Positions 24,823 through 32,714 of a DNA stretch of 64,000 nucleotides are shown piece by piece. The DNA lies in NCBI RefSeq assembly GCF_017916295.1, contig NZ_JAFMSS010000006.1, positions 62,001-126,000 of the forward strand, written 5' to 3'. Position 1 is the first letter of the stretch. Each line of letters begins with the position of its first letter. The notes under the pieces are model-generated. The model was not told the origin of the DNA and searched no databases. It saw only the letters and a program-made list of their open reading frames with translations. The stretch is from Rubellimicrobium arenae (GTDB lineage: Bacteria; Pseudomonadota; Alphaproteobacteria; Rhodobacterales; Rhodobacteraceae). The translations under genes and the position numbers were made by a program.

Positions 24823-26658
24823 ATGGCTTACTACTTTGACCGGTATGAGGGCCGCGTTCCGCCGGAGCCCCTGCCGCACTCCCCCGCACGCGAGCTGCTC
24901 TATCAGTACCTTGCGACCATCAGCCTCGTTCTGGGCGCTTGGTATCTTTGGTGGCGCTGGACCGAGAGCCTCAACCCGGAGGCGCTGTGGTTCGCGATCC
25001 CGCTGGTGCTCGCGGAGACCCTGGCCTTTGTCGGGCTGATCCTGTTCACGATCAATCTCTGGCGCGTGCAGGACTATCCCGTCCTCTCCCCTCCGGCCTC
25101 CATCCGCGACTGCGTGGACGACCCGGCCACCCCCGACAGGCCGGTGGTGGTGGACGTGTTCTTCACCACCTACAACGAGGATGTGGAGATCGTGCAGAGG
25201 GGCGTGCGCGACGCCAAGGCGATGCGCTACCCCCACGCGATCGACTTGCGCATCCACGTCCTCGACGACGGCCGCCGCCCCGAGATGCGGGCCATGACCG
25301 AGGCGGAGGGCGTGGGCTACATCACCCGCGACAACAACCTGGGCTTCAAGGCAGGCAACCTCCGCAACGCCATGGAGCAGAGCGCGGGCGACTTCATCAT
25401 CATCTGCGACGCCGACACGCGCCCGATGCCCACGATGCTTGAGCGCACCTTGGGCTATTTCCGTGACCCCGACGTGGCCTGGGTGCAGACACCGCAGTGG
25501 TTCTATGACCTGCCCGAGGGCACGCCCTTGCCTGAAGCGATGAGCCGAAAGCTCGGCGCGGTGGGCCGTGGCATCGGGCGGACGGTGGAGGCGGTGTTTG
25601 GGCCCATCCGCGTGGGCGAGGACCCGTTCCTCAACGACCCCGAGATGTTCTACCAGGTCATCCTGCGGCGGCGGAACTGGGCCAACGCGTCCTTCTGCTG
25701 CGGCGCGGGGTCCATCCACCGGCGCGAGGCAGTCATGCAGGCGGCGCTGGGCGCCTACGCCGATGACGTGCTGCGCCGCGCGGGAGAGGACGCAGCGGCC
25801 GTGCGCAAGCTCACTTCGGAGCGGGAGCTTGGCCCGGAGGTCCGGTCCGCGCTGGTGGCCGGCGCGCTGGAGGAGCAGGAGTTCACGCCCTACAAGTTCC
25901 ACGTCTCCGAGGACATCTACACCTCCATCGAGCTTCACGGGGACCCGGTGCGGCGCTGGAAGTCGGTCCTGCACCCCTGGATCGAGTGCAAGATGCTGTC
26001 ACCGCAGGACCTGCTGAGCTGGACGGTGCAGCGCTTCAAGTACGCAGGCGGCAGCCTCGACATCCTGTTCCACGACAATCCGCTGTTCCGCGGCAAGATG
26101 TCGTTCTGGCAGCGCGTCATGTACGGCGCGACCTTCTGGTCCTATCTCGGCGCCTTGTGGAACGTGGTCTTCCTCCTGGCGCCGGTCGTGTATCTCACCA
26201 CGGGGATCGCGCCGGTCGCGGCCTATACGACGGACTTCTACGTCCATATCCTGCCGTTCCTGATCCTCAACGAGTTCGCCGCCATGGTGGGCACCTGGGG
26301 CATCTCCGGCTACCGCTCCAAGCTGTGGTACATCTCCTTCTTCCCGATCAACCTGCGCGCGCTCTGGACCGTGGCGCGGGGCGAGAAGATCAAGTTCCCG
26401 GTCACGCCCAAGGTGCGGCAGTCGGGCAACTTCGCCCGGCTCGTGGCGCCGCAGATCGCCGTCGTGGCCGTGACGCTGCTCGCGCTCCTGTTCGGGCTCC
26501 TGTCCTGGGCCCTGGGGCGGGAAGGCTACACGCTGGGCGGGATCGTGGCCAACGGGTTCTGGGCGGCGAACAACATCCTGGCCATGGGCGGCATGATCTT
26601 TGCCGCCTTCTGGAAGCCGGAGGAAGGTGACGACGAACTGGAAGGAGTTCCTGCATGA
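24823..26658 (+). CDS. GT2 processive polysaccharide synthase, cellulose-synthase-like, with QRFKY motif
   Basis: A 611-residue inner-membrane glycosyltransferase: two N-terminal helices (30-80), a GT-A domain, then about five C-terminal helices. Visible motifs: TYNED (116-120), DDG (148-150), KAGNLRNAM (176-184), DAD (196-198), TPQWFYD (223-229), SED (362-364) and QRFKY (403-407) in place of QxxRW. An extra helical segment of roughly 60 residues lies around 300-350. The D, DxD, ED and QxxR-type layout is that of BcsA-like processive enzymes that polymerise and secrete beta-glucans. No PilZ domain is present. AGGAAG precedes ATG 24823. It overlaps the next gene by ATGA. Confidence 0.88.
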   Translation: MAYYFDRYEGRVPPEPLPHSPARELLYQYLATISLVLGAWYLWWRWTESLNPEALWFAIPLVLAETLAFVGLILFTINLWRVQDYPVLSPPASIRDCVDDPATPDRPVVVDVFFTTYNEDVEIVQRGVRDAKAMRYPHAIDLRIHVLDDGRRPEMRAMTEAEGVGYITRDNNLGFKAGNLRNAMEQSAGDFIIICDADTRPMPTMLERTLGYFRDPDVAWVQTPQWFYDLPEGTPLPEAMSRKLGAVGRGIGRTVEAVFGPIRVGEDPFLNDPEMFYQVILRRRNWANASFCCGAGSIHRREAVMQAALGAYADDVLRRAGEDAAAVRKLTSERELGPEVRSALVAGALEEQEFTPYKFHVSEDIYTSIELHGDPVRRWKSVLHPWIECKMLSPQDLLSWTVQRFKYAGGSLDILFHDNPLFRGKMSFWQRVMYGATFWSYLGALWNVVFLLAPVVYLTTGIAPVAAYTTDFYVHILPFLILNEFAAMVGTWGISGYRSKLWYISFFPINLRALWTVARGEKIKFPVTPKVRQSGNFARLVAPQIAVVAVTLLALLFGLLSWALGREGYTLGGIVANGFWAANNILAMGGMIFAAFWKPEEGDDELEGVPA

Positions 26659-28016
26659 CGACCCCCACCCACAACGGCTGGAGGAGCGCCCGTGGGCACA
26701 TCGTCTTCCTCCTGGCGCTGATCTCCGCCTTTGCCCTGGTCTACTGGCTGGAGCAGTGGGAAACCGGGGGCACGTCCACGGCGTCTGCCTGGACCGCCGA
26801 CCCGGACGCGGCTGCGCCACGTCCGCCGCTGGAGCCGCTCGGCGATGATGAGCTCGAGGCTGCGCGCGCCGCCTGGGCCTATTTCGAGGGCAACACCCAG
26901 TCCGACACGGGGCTCGTCAACTCCGTCGCAGGCTACCCGGCCACGACCATGTGGGACACGGGGGGCTACCTGCTGGCCGCCATCGCGGCCGAGCGGCTGG
27001 GTATCCTTCCCCGGCAGGAGTTCGACCGGCGGATGACGCAGGCCCTGGACAGCCTCGCGCGCCTGCCGCTCTACGACGGGCGGCTGCCGAACAAGTCCTA
27101 CGACACGACGACCCTCGCCATGACCGACTACGCCAACACCCCGACTGAGGCGGGGATCGGCTGGTCGGCCCTGGACCTCGGCCGCATCCTCGTCCCGTTT
27201 GACGCGCTGATGCGTCACTACCCTGAGCACGCAGCAGGCGTGGACGCAGTGCTGGACCACTGGGACCTCGCCTCAGCGGTTCAGGACGGCGAGATGATCG
27301 GGGCCCTGCCCAGCGAGGGTGGGGGCTACGAGCTCGTGCAGGAAGGCCGTCTCGGCTACGAGCAGTATTCGGCCAAGGGCTTCGCGCTTCTGGGCTACGA
27401 CGTGGGTGAGGCCGCCCGCGTCGAGGCGCATCTGGACTGGGTTGATGTGGCGGGCCTGGACGTGCCCGTCGATCAGCGCGATCCTGAGGAGTTCGGCGCC
27501 CACGCCCACACCCTGAGCGAGCCCTACCTCCTCGCGGCGCTCGAGTTCGGCTGGGACACGCGCCTGCGGGATCTCGCCTGGCGCGTCTACCAGGCGCAGG
27601 AGCGGCGGCATGCCGAGACGGGGATCCTGACCGCCGTCACCGAGGACCACCTCGACCGCGCCCCGCATTTCATCTTCAGCTCCGTCGTCGCCGAGGGCGA
27701 GCCCTGGGCGGTGCAGACGGACACCGGCGAGGACGCGGACGAGTTCCGCATCCTCAGCACCAAGGCAGCGCTGGGCTGGCACGCGCTCTACCGCACGCCC
27801 TACACCGAAGAACTCGCCGCCGCCGTCTGGGACCTGCAGACGCCGAACGGCTGGCAGACGGGACACTACGAGTCCCTGGGCGAGCCCAATGCGGTTCTCG
27901 CCGCCAACACCAACGCGGTGATCCTGGAAGCGCTGCATTACTGGGCGCTGGGGCCGATCCTGCATCCGCAGGGCGGCGAGGAGCGGGACGAGACCGCGTC
28001 GGCCGCCACGCCCTGA
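26655..28016 (+). CDS. DUF3131 protein 1, membrane-anchored
   Basis: A 453-residue protein with an N-terminal membrane anchor (IVFLLALISAFALVYWL) and a periplasmic DUF3131 domain, predicted to be an alpha/alpha-toroid resembling six-hairpin glycosidases. Shared family blocks are ARAAWAYFEGNTQSDTGLVNSV, TTMWDTGGYLLAA, LPNKSYDT, GIGWSALDLGRIL and EGRLGYEQYSAKGFALLGYD. It starts inside the stop codon of the GT2 gene (ATGA), so the two are translationally coupled and probably act together on the nascent polymer. Whether it cuts, binds or modifies glycan is not known. Confidence 0.82.
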   Translation: MTTPTHNGWRSARGHIVFLLALISAFALVYWLEQWETGGTSTASAWTADPDAAAPRPPLEPLGDDELEAARAAWAYFEGNTQSDTGLVNSVAGYPATTMWDTGGYLLAAIAAERLGILPRQEFDRRMTQALDSLARLPLYDGRLPNKSYDTTTLAMTDYANTPTEAGIGWSALDLGRILVPFDALMRHYPEHAAGVDAVLDHWDLASAVQDGEMIGALPSEGGGYELVQEGRLGYEQYSAKGFALLGYDVGEAARVEAHLDWVDVAGLDVPVDQRDPEEFGAHAHTLSEPYLLAALEFGWDTRLRDLAWRVYQAQERRHAETGILTAVTEDHLDRAPHFIFSSVVAEGEPWAVQTDTGEDADEFRILSTKAALGWHALYRTPYTEELAAAVWDLQTPNGWQTGHYESLGEPNAVLAANTNAVILEALHYWALGPILHPQGGEERDETASAATP

Positions 28017-28035
28017 CAGCGATGTGGCACCCGCA

Positions 28036-29439
28036 TCAGGTCGGCGCAGGGACCGCCAGGGGCAGGCGGCAGCTCCCGCCGACCGAGGCGGCTGGCCCGA
28101 GCTCCTCGGGCCAGGCTGTCCTTGGGAACAGCGCCTCAAGGTGCCGATAAGCGATCGCCTCCAGCACGAAGGCGTTGGTGGCGCTGGTGCGGGTCGCCTC
28201 GTAGGCCCCCGTTGCTTCGTAGCGCCCCTCATACCAGCCTGCGGCCGGGTCATGGAGCTCCGCCGTGAGGGCAGTCAGCGTGTCGATGACCGCGCCGTCG
28301 AAGAACGCGTCGAGAGCGAAGACGGCCCGCGTGGAGATAAGGTCCAGCCGGGGATAGAGCGTGCCCCCGGGATCGACCGTGGACCAGGGATAGCCGTTGG
28401 CGAGGATGGTGCCATACAGCGTGAACGGCTCCTCCGAGCGGCGGAAGTCGGCGCGAGCCGTCGGGAGGCCTGCTTCTGTGGTGCGCAGGGCCTGGAGGTT
28501 GTAGACGGCCGTCATCAGGTCCCCTGAGGACAGCCCGCCGGCCACCTCCTCGCCGGACAATGGGCCCAGAGTCAGGAAGCCGAACTCCAGCCCCATGTAG
28601 GCAGGCGGCGTGGTCATGATTGGCGCCTGCGAGGTCACATCCACGTCCAAGGGGAAGCGGACGCCGTCGATGTCAATTTCCGCATTGGCCGGCCCCGTCT
28701 GGGGAATGGGGGCGTCCAGACCCCAGGCCCGGTAGCCCTGCACGGCGTAGGAGTCGTAGCCGCGCGAGGTCTCGGCCGCGTATTCGGTCCCGTTCTCGCC
28801 GGGCCGGCTCCGCTGAAGCCGGGACTGGTCCGAGATCGCGCCGCAGACACTGAACCGGCCCACCGCGTTGCGGATGAAGGAGGCGAACTCCGGATGCTGC
28901 TCCGCTGCGATCCTGAGCCAGATCAGCAGGCGTCCCGTGTCCACCGCCGACCAGCCCGCCTGGCCCTCGGCGAAGTCCTCGCCCAGCATGGCCCCGGTGT
29001 CGGTGCTGTAGAAGCGGTTGGGCAGTTCCCCAAAGGCGAGTGGCATGGTGCTGATGTAGGTGAGCAGGCGCGTGAACCGCTGGTCGAACTCGCGGTCATC
29101 GATGAGTCCGAGACGGTGCGCCAAAAGGGTGGCGGCGAGCTGGTCGCCCATCGACCAGGCGGACGCGATGGGCGCTCCGGCCCGAGCAGGAACCAAGGGC
29201 GGCCGGGGCGGGGCGCCTTCGGCGGGCGGAGCGTCTCCGGTGCTGGTGAAGTAGGCCCAAGCCGCCTGAGCCCAGGCCAGCTCCTCCTCGGTCAGGGGCG
29301 TGTCCAAGGCGGCGCTGGAGGTGGGTGGCGGGCGCTCGCTCTCCTGGGCCGCAGCCGCGAGCGGGACGAGCAGGAGAGCCACGCAGCCGCCAAACAGGCC
29401 CTGGCGCCGGACGCGGGTTCCTTGTTCACCGAAAGCCAT
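28036..29439 (-). CDS. DUF3131 protein 2, secreted, divergent paralog on opposite strand
   Basis: A 467-residue protein with a signal peptide (LFGGCVALLLVPLAAAAQE) and one DUF3131 domain (AWAQAAWAYFTS, LPNRFYSTDTGA, AGWSAVDTGRLLIW, SRGYDSYAVQGYRAWG). In the block where both paralogs read WDTG it has WSMG, so the conserved Asp is missing or shifted. A Pro/Ala-rich stretch of about 20 residues precedes that block. It lies between the other two DUF3131 genes but reads the opposite way. GGAGGA precedes the ATG. It may be a non-catalytic or differently specific member. Confidence 0.8.
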   Translation of the reverse strand: MAFGEQGTRVRRQGLFGGCVALLLVPLAAAAQESERPPPTSSAALDTPLTEEELAWAQAAWAYFTSTGDAPPAEGAPPRPPLVPARAGAPIASAWSMGDQLAATLLAHRLGLIDDREFDQRFTRLLTYISTMPLAFGELPNRFYSTDTGAMLGEDFAEGQAGWSAVDTGRLLIWLRIAAEQHPEFASFIRNAVGRFSVCGAISDQSRLQRSRPGENGTEYAAETSRGYDSYAVQGYRAWGLDAPIPQTGPANAEIDIDGVRFPLDVDVTSQAPIMTTPPAYMGLEFGFLTLGPLSGEEVAGGLSSGDLMTAVYNLQALRTTEAGLPTARADFRRSEEPFTLYGTILANGYPWSTVDPGGTLYPRLDLISTRAVFALDAFFDGAVIDTLTALTAELHDPAAGWYEGRYEATGAYEATRTSATNAFVLEAIAYRHLEALFPRTAWPEELGPAASVGGSCRLPLAVPAPT

Positions 29440-29508
29440 GCTCTATCCTCCGAAACGAAAGCGAACCGCCCGTTGTCCATCTATGTTCCCGGCCTTGAGG
29501 TTCCACAC

Positions 29509-30891
29509 GTGACCACGACCGCCCGTCCCGCGCTCCTGGCTCTCCTCGGCATCATTTCGGCCCCGCTGGCCTCGGCGGACGAACACTGGCCCGACCGGCC
29601 GCTGTCTACCGTGGAGCCGATCGCCCAGCCCCGCCATGGCGAGCTCACCGAGGCCGAGATGGAGATGGCCCGGAACGCCTGGCGCTACTTCGAAGCCAAC
29701 TGGCAGCCGGACACCGGCTTCACCAACGCCGTGAACGCCTATCCCTCGACGACGCTCTGGGACACCGGCTCCTACATGGCCGCGATGATCTCGGCCCAGG
29801 GTCTGGGCCTGATCGAGGAGCAGGAGGTCAGGGATCGGCTCGACCGGCTCCTGGGCACCCTCGAGCACCTTCAGCTTTTCCGGACCGAGTGCCCGAACAA
29901 GGTCTATCACACCCAGACGGCCTTCCCCACGACCTACACCAACGAGCCCGGCGAGATCGGCTGTTCGGCCCTCGACATTGCGCGGCTCATGGTCTGGCTC
30001 AAGGTCGTCGAGCAGCGCTATCCCGAGTTCCAGCCCGAGGTGCGCCGCACGCTCCGGCGCTGGAACTGGTGTAACATCGTGACCGAAGCGGGCGTGCTGC
30101 AGGGCACCTCGGTCGGTCCCGATGGGGCCACGCTCTATCTCCAGGAGGGGCGGCTCGGCTACGAGGAGTATGGGGCGGCCGCCTTCGCGCTCTGGGGGTT
30201 CAACGTGGAGGCCGCCTACGATCCCGAGCCCTACAGCACGATCTGGCTCTATGGCGTGGAGGTACCCTACGACAGCCGCGACCCTCGCGTGCTCGGGGCC
30301 CACAACTATGTGGTGACCGAGAGCTACGCCCTTCTCGGCATCGAGTTCGGCTTCGCGGATCCCTCCGGTGACGACATCCCGGCCTGGATCGCCAGGGCCG
30401 CGCAGAACATTTACGAGGCGCAGGTGCGCCGGTTCGAAGATACGGGCATCCTCACCGCCCGGACCGAGCATCAGCTCCTGGACGCGCCCTACTTCGTCTA
30501 TGACACGATCTTCAGCGACGGCCGCCCTTGGGCCACCATCACCGACACGGGTGAATGGGTGCCGCAGCATTCGGCCGTCGCGCTCAAGGGCGCTCTGGGT
30601 CTCTGGGGCCTGTGGGAGACCGGCTACACCGAGCAGCTCTTCGAGCACATTGCCGGACAGTTCGACCCCGAGCTGGGCTACGTCGAAGGCATCTACGAGA
30701 ACGGCAGCGGTCCGATCCAGCAATACACTGCCAACAACAATGGCATCATGCTGGAGACGCTCTACTTCAAGTTGAACGGGCCGATCCTTGAGCTGGTGGA
30801 GAATCCTCTGGCCTGGGTGGAGACGAACGACTCGCAACAGAACCGATGCCTGCCGGGCGTCACCGAAGAGCAGCAGGAGCAACCCGGATGA
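29509..30891 (+). CDS. DUF3131 protein 3, secreted
   Basis: A 460-residue protein with a signal peptide (ALLALLGIISAPLASADE) and a DUF3131 domain: ARNAWRYFEANWQPDTGFTNAV, TTLWDTGSYMAAM, CPNKVYHTQTAFPTTY, IGCSALDIARLMVW, EGRLGYEEYGAAAFALWGF. It keeps the WDTG motif of paralog 1. GTG 29509 is chosen, with TTGAGG about 8 nt upstream, because the signal peptide starts there. Its 3' end overlaps the STAS gene by ATGA, linking this secreted protein to the regulatory pair. The close similarity to paralog 1 points to duplication. Confidence 0.85.
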   Translation: MTTTARPALLALLGIISAPLASADEHWPDRPLSTVEPIAQPRHGELTEAEMEMARNAWRYFEANWQPDTGFTNAVNAYPSTTLWDTGSYMAAMISAQGLGLIEEQEVRDRLDRLLGTLEHLQLFRTECPNKVYHTQTAFPTTYTNEPGEIGCSALDIARLMVWLKVVEQRYPEFQPEVRRTLRRWNWCNIVTEAGVLQGTSVGPDGATLYLQEGRLGYEEYGAAAFALWGFNVEAAYDPEPYSTIWLYGVEVPYDSRDPRVLGAHNYVVTESYALLGIEFGFADPSGDDIPAWIARAAQNIYEAQVRRFEDTGILTARTEHQLLDAPYFVYDTIFSDGRPWATITDTGEWVPQHSAVALKGALGLWGLWETGYTEQLFEHIAGQFDPELGYVEGIYENGSGPIQQYTANNNGIMLETLYFKLNGPILELVENPLAWVETNDSQQNRCLPGVTEEQQEQPG

Positions 30892-31226
30892 ACATCACCG
30901 ACGAGCTTCAGGGCAACATCCTGGTCCTCCGCGTGGGCGAGACCCGTCTTGATGCTGCCCGGGCGCCCGCCTTGCGTGAGGAGCTTCTGCGCCACATCGA
31001 TGCCGGCCACAGCCAGATCGTGCTGGACCTTTCCAAGACCGATTTCCTCGACAGCTCAGGGCTCGGCGCGCTGGTCTCAGCTGTCAAGCGGCTGGGCTCC
31101 AAGGGCACCCTCGCGATCGCCGGGGCACAGGGGGCCGTGACGCGCCTTTTCTCGCTCACCCGCATGGACCGTGTCTTTGCGCTGCACCCCAGCGTTGATG
31201 CGGCCGTCACGCAACTGGCGGGCTAA
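30888..31226 (+). CDS. STAS-domain anti-anti-sigma factor (SpoIIAA/RsbV type)
   Basis: A 112-residue single STAS domain. The phosphorylation loop IVLDLSKTDFLDSSGLGALVSA matches the SpoIIAA/RsbV motif, with the expected Ser in DSSG. In partner switching the unphosphorylated form binds the RsbW-type kinase; a PP2C enzyme such as the one at 22697 removes the phosphate. ATG 30888 overlaps the DUF3131 stop (ATGA) and the kinase gene follows 11 bp later. No sigma-factor gene is nearby, so the downstream target is open. Confidence 0.92.
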   Translation: MNITDELQGNILVLRVGETRLDAARAPALREELLRHIDAGHSQIVLDLSKTDFLDSSGLGALVSAVKRLGSKGTLAIAGAQGAVTRLFSLTRMDRVFALHPSVDAAVTQLAG

Positions 31227-31237
31227 GGCGAGGCGCG

Positions 31238-31672
31238 ATGGCCAGCGAGCGGACTTGGGTTCTCGACCGCAGCAGCCTGGAGGACATCGGCCCCATCTCC
31301 GAGGTCGTTCGATCCCTGGCGGAGCCGGAGTTGGGAGCGGAGGGGGCGAGTGACGTAGAACTCGCCCTTGTCGAGGCCGCCACCAACGTGGTCCGCCACG
31401 GCTACGGGCCCGAGGGCGGGCCCATTCGCATCGAGGCGTCCGAGATCCCGGATGGCGTGGTGGTGCGCATCTGCGACTGGGGCAGGCCCATTCCGGGCGA
31501 GGCCCTGGCCAGCGCCGGCCTCAGTCGCTTCGATTTCGATCCGGCCAACCTGCTCGACATCCCCGAAGGAGGGATGGGCCTGTCGCTCATCGCCTCGGTC
31601 ATGGACGAGGTGACCTACCGGAGCGACGAGGGACAGAACGTGCTCACGCTCCTGCGACGGGCGCGCGCCTGA
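31238..31672 (+). CDS. RsbW/SpoIIAB-type anti-sigma serine kinase (HATPase_c_2)
   Basis: A 144-residue ATP-binding protein. N-box ELALVEAATNVVRHGY, G1-box DWGRPIP and G2-box EGGMGLSLIASV are all present, so ATP binding and kinase activity toward the STAS partner are expected. It lies 11 bp behind the STAS gene in one transcript that also carries the GT2 and DUF3131 genes upstream. It converges with galU 22 bp away. It might hold a sigma factor encoded elsewhere or, as known for some biofilm partner switches (for example SypE/SypA in Vibrio fischeri), act without one. Confidence 0.92.
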   Translation: MASERTWVLDRSSLEDIGPISEVVRSLAEPELGAEGASDVELALVEAATNVVRHGYGPEGGPIRIEASEIPDGVVVRICDWGRPIPGEALASAGLSRFDFDPANLLDIPEGGMGLSLIASVMDEVTYRSDEGQNVLTLLRRARA

Positions 31673-31694
31673 CGCAGGAGGCAGGCCTGAGGCC

Positions 31695-32585
31695 TCAAGC
31701 GGCGGCGCTGCCGCCCAGCATGCCCTGAAGGCGCGCCCGGAGCTGGGGCCCGTATTCGGGATGGGCAAGACCCATGTCCATCGTGGCTTCCAGGTAGCCC
31801 ATCTTGGAGCCGCAGTCGTAACGGCGCCCGCGGTAGCGGAAGGCCTCGACGCCCGTGGTCGGGATCTGCTTCTTGATGGCATCGGTGAGCTGGATCTCGC
31901 CTCCCTTGCCCGGCTCCTGCTTGGCGAGAATGCGCATGATGTCCCCGGTCAGGATATAGCGCCCAACCACGGCGAGGTTGGACGGCGCTTCCCCCTTCGG
32001 GGGCTTCTCGACCATGTCAGTGATCGCAGCTGAGCGACCTTCGCCTGGATCCTGGGCTGCGACGACGCCGTAGCTCGAGATCTCGTCCAAGGGCACGGGA
32101 TTGACCGCGAGGACCGACTTGCCGGTGGCGCGCTGCACCTCGGCCATCTGCGCCAGCACCGGCGGCTCGCCCTGCATAAGGTCGTCCGCAAGAAGCACGG
32201 CGAAGGCCTCATCCTCGCCGATGAGGGGCGCCGCGCAATAAACGGCATGCCCGAGACCGAGCGCTTCCGGCTGGCGGATGTAGATGCAGGTGACATGCGG
32301 GGGGATGATGCCCCGGAGTGCCTCGGCCACGTCGCCCTTGCCCTTGTCCCGCAGCAGGCGGTCGAGCTCGGGCGTGGCGTCGAAATGGTCCGCGATGGCG
32401 CGCTTGGTGCGCCCCGTCACGAAGATGAGCTGCGTCACCCCGGCCGCGATGGCCTCCTCGACTGCGAACTGGATGAGCGGCTTGTCGATGACCGTCAGCA
32501 TCTCCTTGGGCTGCGCCTTGGTGGCGGGCAGGAAGCGGGTGCCCAGACCCGCGACGGGAAAGATGGCTTTCGTGACGGGCTTCAT
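31695..32585 (-). CDS. galU: UTP-glucose-1-phosphate uridylyltransferase
   Basis: A 296-residue cytoplasmic enzyme making UDP-glucose from UTP and glucose-1-phosphate. Clear motifs: FPVAGLGTRFLPATKAQPKEMLTV nucleotide loop, FVTGRTKRAIADHFD, LGLGHAV, LLADDLM, VEKP and the sugar-site YDCGSKMGYLEA. Length is normal. CGGAGGAG lies before the ATG. Its place between the partner-switch genes and the secreted glycan enzymes suggests it supplies UDP-glucose to the GT2 synthase. Lipopolysaccharide or osmoregulated glucan could also use it. Confidence 0.95.
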   Translation of the reverse strand: MKPVTKAIFPVAGLGTRFLPATKAQPKEMLTVIDKPLIQFAVEEAIAAGVTQLIFVTGRTKRAIADHFDATPELDRLLRDKGKGDVAEALRGIIPPHVTCIYIRQPEALGLGHAVYCAAPLIGEDEAFAVLLADDLMQGEPPVLAQMAEVQRATGKSVLAVNPVPLDEISSYGVVAAQDPGEGRSAAITDMVEKPPKGEAPSNLAVVGRYILTGDIMRILAKQEPGKGGEIQLTDAIKKQIPTTGVEAFRYRGRRYDCGSKMGYLEATMDMGLAHPEYGPQLRARLQGMLGGSAAA

Positions 32586-32714
32586 TGCAGGTCTCCTCCG
32601 ACTGGTGTTCAGGGAAACCGTAAGCGAAACGGTGAGTTCCGCAACGGAAAGCCAGCCGCCGACAGGGGCGAACTGCCGCCGGCCACGTCAGAGTGGGGGA
32701 GTTGGCCACCGGCC

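Noticed and set aside
28894..29508. Long upstream extension of the third DUF3131 frame
   Set aside because: It is antisense to the second DUF3131 gene and has no protein-like features; the GTG at 29509 has a ribosome site and a signal peptide.
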